NCBI GenBank assembly: GCA_023412005.1
Contig: JAEYOE010000001.1
Location: 1 to 64,000, forward strand
Length of the DNA: 64,000 nt
Source: Bacillota bacterium
Lineage (GTDB): Bacteria; Bacillota; Clostridia; Christensenellales; SZUA-584
Direction: 5' to 3'
The stretch's first letter is position 1. Each line of letters begins with the position of its first letter. This document shows, piece by piece, positions 1-6,307 of the stretch. Under the pieces are notes generated by a model. It saw only the letters and a program-made list of their open reading frames with translations, made no database searches and was not told the DNA's origin. The position numbers and the translations under genes are program-made.

Positions 1-2
1 AT

Positions 3-254
3 CAATCCGGCAGCTATTCTTCTTCTCATGCTTCAATGTCTAAACGTGGCTCACCATATCTGCGCAGAGCTCTCTGGAACACCGCTGAGGTTGCTTCTAG
101 AATGAATCCTGTTTTCGTTGAATTCTATCAGCGTAAACGCAGCGAAGGGAAAAACCATATGACTTCCATCGGAGCTGTTGCCCGTAAGATGACTTATTCT
201 ATTTTTGCTATCCTTCGCGACCAAGTCCCCTTTAACCATGATTTTGGGGCTTGA
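3..254 (+). CDS. IS110-family transposase, C-terminal fragment (5' end outside window)
   Basis: This is the last 83 codons of a frame that is open from the window edge. Residues KRGSPYLRRALW followed by a basic helical stretch match the C-terminal Transposase_20 (IS116/IS110/IS902) domain of IS110 recombinases, which hold the catalytic serine in that half. The SGSY...SHAS segment just before it fits the usual glycine/serine-rich lead-in. The N-terminal RuvC-like DEDD domain would lie before base 1. The protein ends NHDFGA and TGA. Whether the element is complete cannot be told from here. Confidence in the family is high, and in activity unknown. Confidence 0.85.
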   Translation, partial: QSGSYSSSHASMSKRGSPYLRRALWNTAEVASRMNPVFVEFYQRKRSEGKNHMTSIGAVARKMTYSIFAILRDQVPFNHDFGA

Positions 255-537
255 CTTTATATAGCTGGCTTCGGGGTAGTCCAGAGGGAGCTAGGAGTGC
301 CAGCACTGTGTTTGGTTCGGCTAAAAAATTAATTGAAACGCTTTGAGAACTCTTCCCCAAACGAAAAAGGTTCCTTTGGAAAGGAGCTGTCAGCGAAGCT
401 GACTGAGGATTGAACGAAAATCGTTCAGAGTACTGATGTATGCGCGTGACGGAAGGAGGTGTGATTCAGCCAAAGGCGGGCACAGAGACCCGCCATTGCA
501 ATTCGGTGGGTAAACGTTCGCCTGATTAATATCAGTG
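255..537. other. Non-coding tail of the IS110 element and intergenic DNA before cysE
   Basis: No convincing gene lies here. The first 100 or so bases after the transposase stop should contain the right end of the IS110 element; IS110 elements have no long terminal inverted repeats, so the exact end cannot be placed. A family A double-hairpin repeat sits at 369-409. A GC-rich hairpin (GGCGGG/CCCGCC, about 474-494) followed on the minus strand by TTTGG could be a weak terminator for cysE. In the IS1111 subgroup the guide (bridge/seek) RNA is encoded downstream of the transposase, so such an RNA is possible but not shown. Confidence 0.45.
369..409 (+). repeat. Family A double-hairpin repeat, copy 1
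   Basis: Two adjacent short hairpins, CCTTT-gg-AAAGG and GTCAGC-gaa-GCTGAC, followed by TGAGGA. The same two-hairpin architecture recurs near 5.1, 25.4, 55.9 and 59.9 kb, always between or at the ends of genes. It resembles REP/RAYT-like intergenic repeats, although no transposase for it is visible in the window. Confidence 0.7.
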
Positions 538-1434
538 TTACCCTTCCATCGGCTTAATCACGGGGGAGGGTTGCGCGTTAAACACCGTAGAATACGGCGG
601 CACCGAATGCGTGAGCCATACATTGCCGCCAATCACCGAATCATGCCCGATGCGTGTATCGCCGCCCAAGATCGTCGCGCCGGCGTAAATCACCACGTTA
701 TCTTCAATATCCGGATGGCGCTTAATACCCTTTATCGGGTTGCCTTGCTCGTCGAGCGGAAAGCTCTTCGCGCCGAGCGTCACACCCTGATAGAGCTTCA
801 CGTTGCTGCCGATGGTGCACGTTTCGCCAATGACGACGCCTGTGCCGTGATCGATGAAAAACTTGCGGCCGATCGTCGCGCCCGGGTGAATGTCGATACC
901 CGTATTTCGGTGCGCGTATTCAGTCATAATGCGCGGCATCACAGGCACACCGCAGGTGTAAATATGATGCGCAATGCGAAAAATGCTCATGGCCTCCAGT
1001 GACGGATAGCTCAGCATAATCTCCTCGGCCGATTTAGCGGCCGGGTCGCCCTCAAACGCGGCTTCAATGTCGGTGCTGAGCAGCTCGCGGATGTCCGGCA
1101 GACCGTCAAGAATGCGGATGGTGAGAGCCTCGGCACGGCCGAGGCAATCGGTATCGCCGTTATCCTCGCAAGTGCGCTTCAGCACGCCGTGAATCAAATC
1201 GCAAAGCTGCATCGCGGTTGTAGAGAGCTGAGAAGTCATCACAGCATGAAGCCGCTTGCGGTTTAGCGGCTCAAATATGCCCGGCAGTATCAAAGACCGC
1301 AGGCTCTTGCATATGTCAATCACCTCGGTACGTGTGGCAAAGCCGAGGAAATCGTTTTGATAGAGGCCGTTGTTGTTAAGCTCAGTGAGCTGCGCCGCCA
1401 CAGTATTATCTTCCAGCCATTTATTCAACGTCAT
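538..1434 (-). CDS. cysE: Serine O-acetyltransferase (EpsC/CysE type)
   Basis: Transfers acetyl from acetyl-CoA to L-serine to give O-acetylserine, the first step of cysteine synthesis, in the cytosol. The 298-residue protein has an alpha-helical N-terminal half and a C-terminal left-handed beta-helix built of hexapeptide repeats. Recognisable signatures are HPGATIG, FFIDHGTGVVIGET and the VIGGNVWLT turn. The length fits the Firmicutes EpsC form rather than the shorter enterobacterial form. I chose ATG 1434, which has GGGAG upstream and overlaps the end of the rrf2 gene by 14 bases; a longer frame to 1578 runs through rrf2 and is unlikely. It is probably cotranscribed with, and controlled by, the Rrf2 protein just upstream. 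Confidence 0.95.
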   Translation of the reverse strand: MTLNKWLEDNTVAAQLTELNNNGLYQNDFLGFATRTEVIDICKSLRSLILPGIFEPLNRKRLHAVMTSQLSTTAMQLCDLIHGVLKRTCEDNGDTDCLGRAEALTIRILDGLPDIRELLSTDIEAAFEGDPAAKSAEEIMLSYPSLEAMSIFRIAHHIYTCGVPVMPRIMTEYAHRNTGIDIHPGATIGRKFFIDHGTGVVIGETCTIGSNVKLYQGVTLGAKSFPLDEQGNPIKGIKRHPDIEDNVVIYAGATILGGDTRIGHDSVIGGNVWLTHSVPPYSTVFNAQPSPVIKPMEG

Positions 1435-1864
1435 CGTTGTAAGCTCCCGTCTCGTAGTTGGCCATGATATCCGCAATTGTGATGCGGTCAAGTGTATCGT
1501 TAATCTCGTGCGAAATCTGCTGCCACAGCACGCGCGTGATGCAGTCTTTATATGTTTTGCAATTTTTAATTTCTTCACCGTTCAGGCAGCATTGCGTGGG
1601 CGCCAAATCACCCTCAACGGCACGAACAACCTCGCCCGCTGTCATGCTTTCGGGGGGGCGGCTTAAAAAATAGCCGCCGGTTTTTCCGCGCACGCTTTGC
1701 ACAAGCCCGGCTTTTTTCAGCGCAAAAAAGATCTGCCCGAGATACCTTGGGTCAATATGCTGCCTGTCGGCAATTTGGGCAAGGCTGACGTGGCTGTCTT
1801 TGGCATTCAGTGCCAGGTCAGCCATGCTCAGCAGTGCGTATTGTCCGTTTTTAGAAATCTTCAT
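1421..1864 (-). CDS. Rrf2-family regulator with IscR-like cysteines
   Basis: A 147-residue transcription regulator. The N-terminal winged helix-turn-helix begins MKISKNGQYAL and contains the typical YLGQIF recognition region and RGKTGGYFL wing. Cysteines at 92, 93, 102 and 108 lie where IscR carries its three Fe-S cluster ligands, so an iron-sulfur or thiol-sensing role is likely. The start has AGGAG five bases upstream. It is the first gene of a two-gene unit with cysE and faces the nifS operon across a 229-bp divergent promoter region. It likely controls one or both units, as CymR and IscR do for cysteine and Fe-S genes elsewhere; that link is inference. Confidence 0.9.
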   Translation of the reverse strand: MKISKNGQYALLSMADLALNAKDSHVSLAQIADRQHIDPRYLGQIFFALKKAGLVQSVRGKTGGYFLSRPPESMTAGEVVRAVEGDLAPTQCCLNGEEIKNCKTYKDCITRVLWQQISHEINDTLDRITIADIMANYETGAYNDDVE

Positions 1865-1962
1865 GCATACTCCTGTTCATTGTTATTATATCGTCTTGGT
1901 ACACGCCAAACAAGTTGTTCATTTTAAATAGGCGATAACCTTAAGTTCGCTTTATTGGCCTA

Positions 1963-1991
1963 TTGACAAAACATTACGCCTTATGTATATT
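1963..1991 (+). promoter_or_regulatory. Sigma-70-type promoter of the nifS-nifU-rrf2-metA operon
   Basis: TTGACA at 1963-1968 and TATATT at 1986-1991 are separated by 17 bp. The ten-base word AAAACATTAC occurs at 1968-1977, overlapping the -35/spacer, and again at 2004-2013, downstream of the -10. This pair of direct repeats is a candidate operator for one of the flanking Rrf2 regulators. Confidence 0.7.
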
Positions 1992-2093
1992 TATATTATC
2001 ATTAAAACATTACAAAAACAATAGGAATTATAATGATTTTAGTGAACTGACTTCCAAAATGTTCTTTTTAGGGAAAGGGAGGTGTATGATATA

Positions 2094-3266
2094 ATGAATA
2101 AACGTATATACCTTGATCATGCGGCAACCACATATTTAAGACCGGAGGCGCTGGACGCGATGATGCCATACCTTGGCGGCATCTACGGTAATCCTTCCAG
2201 CCTGCACGTTTTCGGTATGGAAACACGGCGCGCGCTCGAAGCGGCCCGTGCAAGTATGGCGCAGGTGCTCGGGGCGAAACCGGAAGAAATCATATTGACA
2301 TCGGGCGGTACCGAATCGGATAATCTGGCGGTGCGCGGAACAGCGCTTGCGAACTTAAGCAAAGGCCGTCATATCATCACCTCGCAGATAGAGCATCCCG
2401 CTTTGATGAAAACGTGCGCCGCGCTTGAGAAGGATGGCTTTGAGGTTACCTATCTGCCGGTTGATTCGCAAGGTATTGTGGATTTGCGGGCACTTAAAGA
2501 AGCGCTGCGCGACGATACGATATTGGTGAGCATCATGGCGGCGAATAACGAGATTGGTACGGTTCAGCCAATTGAAGAAATCGGGCGCATCGTAAAAGAA
2601 AACACGAAGGCGTACGTCCATACCGATGCGGTTCAAGCCGTGGGTATGCTGGATATGTCGCTTGACAGGCTCAAGGACGTCGACATGATGTCGTTCTCGG
2701 CACATAAGTTTTACGGCCCTGCGGGCATCGGCGGCCTTTTCGTGAGAAAGGGCGTACGTATCAGCTCGGTGCTCACGGGCGGTTCTCAGGAGAAGGGCAA
2801 GCGCGCGGGCACGGAAAACGTAGCCGGTGCGGTGGGAATGGCCGAGGCGCTGCGTCTCGCGGCGGCGGAACGTGAAACCGAAGCCGCAAGGCTCACGGAA
2901 TTGCGGGATTATCTGATCGGGCGGGTGCTTGGCGAAATTCCCGATACACGGCTTAACGGCCATGCGGAAAAACGGCTGCCCGGCAATGCGAACATAAGCT
3001 TCGATTATATCGAAGGCGAATCGCTGATTATGCGCTTAAGTGCGCTCGGCATTGCGGTATCCACGGGGTCGGCATGTTCATCGGCCTCGCTTGATCCTTC
3101 GCATGTGCTGCTGGCAATCGGATTAAAGCACGAAACCGCACACGGTTCCTGTCGGTTAACACTCGGCAAGGCAACCACGCGGCAAGATATTGATGACACG
3201 GTGGAGGCACTGAAGCGCGTGGTGAGTGAGCTGCGCGAGATGTCGCCGCTCTGCCTGAAAGGATGA
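2094..3266 (+). CDS. nifS: Cysteine desulfurase (NifS/IscS family)
   Basis: PLP-dependent enzyme that takes sulfur from L-cysteine, leaving alanine, and passes it as a persulfide to Fe-S scaffold proteins. The 390 residues have the group I layout: YLDHAATT at the N-terminus, His101, the PLP lysine at 205 in SAHKFYGP, and the catalytic cysteine at 328 in STGSACSS. I chose ATG 2094 because an AAGGGAGG site lies about nine bases upstream; a GTG at 2082 lies inside that site. It is followed after four bases by nifU, its expected acceptor. Expression is probably from the promoter at 1963. Confidence 0.95.
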   Translation: MNKRIYLDHAATTYLRPEALDAMMPYLGGIYGNPSSLHVFGMETRRALEAARASMAQVLGAKPEEIILTSGGTESDNLAVRGTALANLSKGRHIITSQIEHPALMKTCAALEKDGFEVTYLPVDSQGIVDLRALKEALRDDTILVSIMAANNEIGTVQPIEEIGRIVKENTKAYVHTDAVQAVGMLDMSLDRLKDVDMMSFSAHKFYGPAGIGGLFVRKGVRISSVLTGGSQEKGKRAGTENVAGAVGMAEALRLAAAERETEAARLTELRDYLIGRVLGEIPDTRLNGHAEKRLPGNANISFDYIEGESLIMRLSALGIAVSTGSACSSASLDPSHVLLAIGLKHETAHGSCRLTLGKATTRQDIDDTVEALKRVVSELREMSPLCLKG

Positions 3267-3270
3267 AGAG

Positions 3271-3642
3271 ATGTATAGTGAAAAAGTGATGGATCATTTT
3301 GCAAATCCGCATAACGTGGGTGAGCTTGAAGGGGCCAATGCCGTCGGTGAAGTGGGCAATGCCCGCTGCGGCGATATCATGCGGATGTATTTGAAGATTG
3401 AGGACAACGTCATCAAAGACGCCACGTTTAAAACGTTTGGGTGCTGTGCGGCCATCGCGTCGAGCAGTGTGACGACGGACCTGATAAAGGGCATGACGGT
3501 TGACGAAGCGCTGAATTTCAAGAATGCTGAGGTGGTGGATGCGCTCGGCGGTCTGCCTCCGGCAAAAATCCACTGCTCGGTGCTGGCGGAAGAGGCCATT
3601 AAAAAGGCCATTGACAATTATCGAGAAGGACAGGAGAAATGA
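3271..3642 (+). CDS. nifU: Fe-S cluster scaffold protein (NifU N-domain/IscU type)
   Basis: A 123-residue scaffold on which sulfur from NifS and iron are assembled into clusters. Cluster ligands are visible: Cys33 and Asp35 in the GNARCGD motif, Cys58 in the FGCCAAIASSS motif, and Cys102 in KIHCSVL. In most relatives the residue after Cys58 is glycine; here it is a second cysteine (Cys59). There is no C-terminal Nfu or ferredoxin domain, so it is the short IscU-like form seen beside nifS in many Clostridia. Its stop overlaps the start of the next rrf2 gene (ATGA), so the genes are translationally coupled. Confidence 0.93.
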   Translation: MYSEKVMDHFANPHNVGELEGANAVGEVGNARCGDIMRMYLKIEDNVIKDATFKTFGCCAAIASSSVTTDLIKGMTVDEALNFKNAEVVDALGGLPPAKIHCSVLAEEAIKKAIDNYREGQEK

Positions 3643-4076
3643 AGCTGTCGACAAAGGGACGCTATGGCCTTCGGGCCATGGCTGATCTTGCGATGAACTC
3701 AAACGGGGAGCCCGTGTCGCTGCTGAACATTGCAAAGCGGCAGCATCTGTCTGATGGGTATCTGGAAAGCATGTTTGGCGCGCTGCGGCGCGCCGGGCTG
3801 GTACGCAGCATGAAAGGGGCGGGCGGCGGCTATGTGCTTGCAAGGCCCGCATCCGATATCAGCGTGGGTGAGGTGCTGCAGGTACTCGTAGGAGATTTGT
3901 CTATTGTGGATGAAGACTTAAGGACAGCGGCAGAAACAGGGCTGAGGAGATGCATTCAGCAAACAGTGTGGAACGAGGTTTCGCGAAAGATTAATACAGT
4001 GGTCGATAAAATGACGATTCAAGACCTGATTAGCGGGTCCGAAATTTCTGAGAGGAGTGATGATAATGCCGATTAA
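3639..4076 (+). CDS. Second Rrf2-family regulator (CymR-like, without cluster cysteines)
   Basis: A 145-residue Rrf2 protein starting MKLSTKGRYGLRAMADLA with a wing GAGGGYVLARP. Unlike the Rrf2 protein at 1421-1864 it has only one cysteine (Cys105), so it should not hold an Fe-S cluster. It resembles CymR, which senses cysteine supply through a partner protein, more than IscR. It lies inside the nifS-nifU-metA operon, overlapping nifU by four bases and metA by eleven, and may repress its own operon. Confidence 0.9.
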   Translation: MKLSTKGRYGLRAMADLAMNSNGEPVSLLNIAKRQHLSDGYLESMFGALRRAGLVRSMKGAGGGYVLARPASDISVGEVLQVLVGDLSIVDEDLRTAAETGLRRCIQQTVWNEVSRKINTVVDKMTIQDLISGSEISERSDDNAD

Positions 4077-4980
4077 AATACCCGAAAACCTGCCTGCATA
4101 TGAGGTACTGAGTAAGGAAAACATTTTCGTGATGACGGACGAGCGTGCGCAGCATCAGGATATTCGGCCGCTGAAGATTGTGATATTAAACATAATGCCG
4201 GATAAGATTCTTGCTGAAGCGCAGTTGCTGCGCCTTATCGGCAATACATCGCTGCAGGTTGATCCTGTGCTGCTGAAGACGGCGACGCATTCGTCTAAAA
4301 CCACGTCGCAGGAGCACCTCAATACATTCTATAAAACGTTTGACGAGATTCGATCTCACAAGTACGACGGGCTTATCATCACGGGCGCGCCGGTTGAAAA
4401 GCTGGAGTTTGAAGAGGTGACCTACTGGCAGGAGCTAACCGAAATTATGGAGTGGAGCAAGACCAACGTGTTCTCCACGCTGCATATTTGCTGGGGCGCG
4501 CAGGCGGGGCTATATTACCATTACAACATTCCCAAATACGCACTGCCCGAAAAGAAATTCGGCGTTTTTGTACATACAGCAGATAAGTCACAGATTAGAA
4601 TGAAGCTGCTGCGCGGCTTTGATGATACGTTCTGTGTGCCGCATTCGCGGTACACCGAGGTGAGGCATAAGGATATCGTTAAGGACAAAAGGCTGCAGAT
4701 TCTGTCCGAATCCGAAGAATCGGGGATCTATATCGTATCTGCAAGAAACGGGCAGCAGGTGTTTGTGATGGGGCATCCTGAATACGACAGGCTCGCTTTA
4801 TCGCGCGAATACCACCGAGACATCAAGAAGGGGCTGAATATCGCGCTTCCCAAAAACTATTTTCCGAATGACGACCCGACCCAGCAGCCGGCGGTAACGT
4901 GGCGCAGCCATGCCCATTTGCTGTTTGCGAACTGGCTTAACTACTACGTTTATCAGGAGACGCCGTACATACTCGAATAG
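4066..4980 (+). CDS. metA: Homoserine O-acetyltransferase (MetA family, acetyl-CoA type)
   Basis: Acylates homoserine at the entry to methionine synthesis. The 304-residue glutamine-amidotransferase-like fold shows the nucleophile Cys142 in HICWGAQ and the His237/Glu239 pair in GHPEY. Residue 111, in GAPVEKLEF, is glutamate. Work on the Bacillus cereus enzyme showed that Glu at this position goes with acetyl-CoA and Gly with succinyl-CoA, so the product is probably O-acetylhomoserine despite the usual label homoserine succinyltransferase. ATG 4066 is preceded by GAGAGGAG at about eight bases; an upstream GTG at 4057 overlaps that site. Last gene of the sulfur operon, closed by a terminator at 4987. 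Confidence 0.95.
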   Translation: MPIKIPENLPAYEVLSKENIFVMTDERAQHQDIRPLKIVILNIMPDKILAEAQLLRLIGNTSLQVDPVLLKTATHSSKTTSQEHLNTFYKTFDEIRSHKYDGLIITGAPVEKLEFEEVTYWQELTEIMEWSKTNVFSTLHICWGAQAGLYYHYNIPKYALPEKKFGVFVHTADKSQIRMKLLRGFDDTFCVPHSRYTEVRHKDIVKDKRLQILSESEESGIYIVSARNGQQVFVMGHPEYDRLALSREYHRDIKKGLNIALPKNYFPNDDPTQQPAVTWRSHAHLLFANWLNYYVYQETPYILE

Positions 4981-4986
4981 CCATAC

Positions 4987-5011
4987 AAAAGAGCCGCGAT
5001 GGCTCTTTTTT
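4987..5011 (+). terminator. Intrinsic terminator after metA
   Basis: Stem AAGAGCC/GGCTCTT around the loop GCGAT, then a run of T. It lies seven bases after the metA stop. Confidence 0.9.
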
Positions 5012-5077
5012 GGTTGCGTAACCCTTTGCTCCGTCGGGAGGCGGCTGTCCTTATCCACAAAGTATTTTGACATAAAA

Positions 5078-5192
5078 AGCCTTTTCCTCGAGGAGAAGGT
5101 GGCGCGCAGCGCTGGATGAGGTGTAGTCTGCAAGAAAAGAGTTGCCACCTCCTCAGTCACCTTCGGTGACAGCTCCCCCTCAAGGGGAAGCC
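5078..5192. repeat. Family A repeats, copies 2 and 3 (opposite orientations)
   Basis: Copy 2 (5078-5122, plus) has the hairpin TTCCTCGAGGAGAA followed by GCGCAGCGC and TGGATGAGGTG. Copy 3 (5143-5192, minus) reads CACCTCCTCAGTCAC, CTTCGGTGACAG and CCCCTCAAGGGG. Together they form a convergent pair about 20 bp apart. They fill most of the 360-bp gap between metA and the lipoprotein gene, with no coding sequence. Confidence 0.7.
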
Positions 5193-5213
5193 TTATCTTT
5201 GAATCACGGTGTA

Positions 5214-5263
5214 AAAAGAGTCATCCCAAAAAATAGAGTCCTTTTGGCGGCGCCTGCCGCGAT
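5214..5263 (+). repeat. Family B repeat, left-end copy
   Basis: Contains AATAGAGTCC followed by TTTTGGCGGCGCCTGCCGC. This matches the left half of the family B element that is complete at 16634-16794; AAAAAGAGTC also occurs a few bases before it. No matching right half is seen nearby. Confidence 0.55.
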
Positions 5264-5290
5264 GGTTAACTGGGTTGATATAATATAAGC

Positions 5291-5340
5291 GACACCTCAT
5301 CAGTCGCCTGTCGGCGACAGCTTCCCCTCGTAGGGAAGCC
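5291..5340 (-). repeat. Family A repeat, copy 4
   Basis: Minus-strand orientation: CACCTCATCAGTCGCC, TGTCGGCGACAG and CTTCCCCTCGTAGGGAAG. It ends one base before the stop codon of the lipoprotein gene, so it forms the 3' untranslated end of that gene. Confidence 0.75.
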
Positions 5341-5341
5341 T

Positions 5342-6124
5342 TTACGTCAGCTCAAACACGCACGACAGCATCACGGGGTTGAAATCCTTATCACTCGCTT
5401 CAATGGTCAGCCGATAAGCTCCCGGCGAGCACGACGGATACCATGTTTTCATATCAATCGTCAACGGCGAAACCGGAACATCCACCGGTTCTGATGATCC
5501 GCAAAACTCGCTGCGGCAGGCAATCTCGTGCCAGCCGTCCGCGTCCGCCTTTTCCAGCTTCGGCACAAACGTCACCGCAATCTCGCCGCCTGTTTGATTG
5601 AACAACTCCACAATAATCTGATCCGTATCGGCGGGGTATGTCCTGTGCTCCGGAGCCATCCATACCGTGTAAACGGTGTCTGCCGGGTTTTTGCCGGATG
5701 GATCTTCAAAGGTATATTGGCTGCTGTCAAATGCCACCGTGTTTTGCACGAACGAAACCGTTACCACACCGCCGCTGAACAGCTTGATGTCGTACCGGCC
5801 CCATGTGCCGGGCGCGCCGGTGGCTGCCGGTGAAGCCTGCCCTGTCAGCTTCAGCTGCGATAGCCAGCCAAGTATTCTTTTTACATCTTCTGCTTTGGAA
5901 TAGGTTACCGCCGAAACGCCCTTCGGAGAACGGTCATCAAAAAAATCGATATACGCCACTTGATCCGAAGATAAATCCACCACCGAGGTAATGGCAGACG
6001 GCACAGTGCCGATAGGGGGAGAAGCTTCATTGGCAGAAGGCGATACGGAGGGGTTTTGATTATTATTGCTGCAGCCGGTCAGCACAAGCATGAATACGGC
6101 GGCCGTTATTAGTGCTTTTTTCAT
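5342..6124 (-). CDS. Lipoprotein with C-terminal Ig-like domain, function unknown
   Basis: A 260-residue secreted lipoprotein. It begins MKKALITAAVFMLVLTGCSNN, a signal peptide with lipobox LTGC, followed by a Ser/Pro/Asn-rich linker. The middle part has mixed alpha/beta character. The last 80 residues (VTFVPKLEKADADGW...SPGAYRLTIEA) look like the Ig-like fold found at the end of many Clostridia lipoproteins. I start at ATG 6124, with GGGAAGG nine bases upstream, rather than the longer frame to 6211. It is a single gene with no partner, and its substrate or role is not recognisable. Confidence 0.8.
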   Translation of the reverse strand: MKKALITAAVFMLVLTGCSNNNQNPSVSPSANEASPPIGTVPSAITSVVDLSSDQVAYIDFFDDRSPKGVSAVTYSKAEDVKRILGWLSQLKLTGQASPAATGAPGTWGRYDIKLFSGGVVTVSFVQNTVAFDSSQYTFEDPSGKNPADTVYTVWMAPEHRTYPADTDQIIVELFNQTGGEIAVTFVPKLEKADADGWHEIACRSEFCGSSEPVDVPVSPLTIDMKTWYPSCSPGAYRLTIEASDKDFNPVMLSCVFELT

Positions 6125-6307
6125 TAGTGATACCTTCCCATCTCTCAATGATTCAGATGCATTTTTATTATACCCGTATTCAGCATCGATGAACGAATTT
6201 TCTTCTTTCATACAAACTTATTCAAAATGAGATATTAATTCTAAAGGTAAATCGCTCCGCTGACGATATAGAATTTAATAAAGTTTTGACATCATAGGAG
6301 AGCGACA

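Noticed and set aside
535..1002. Plus-strand frame of 155 codons opposite cysE
   Set aside because: It is the antisense of a clear cysE gene, with no ribosome site and no recognisable pattern.
2068..2253. Minus-strand frame in the start of nifS
   Set aside because: Antisense to nifS and inside the promoter region; no support.
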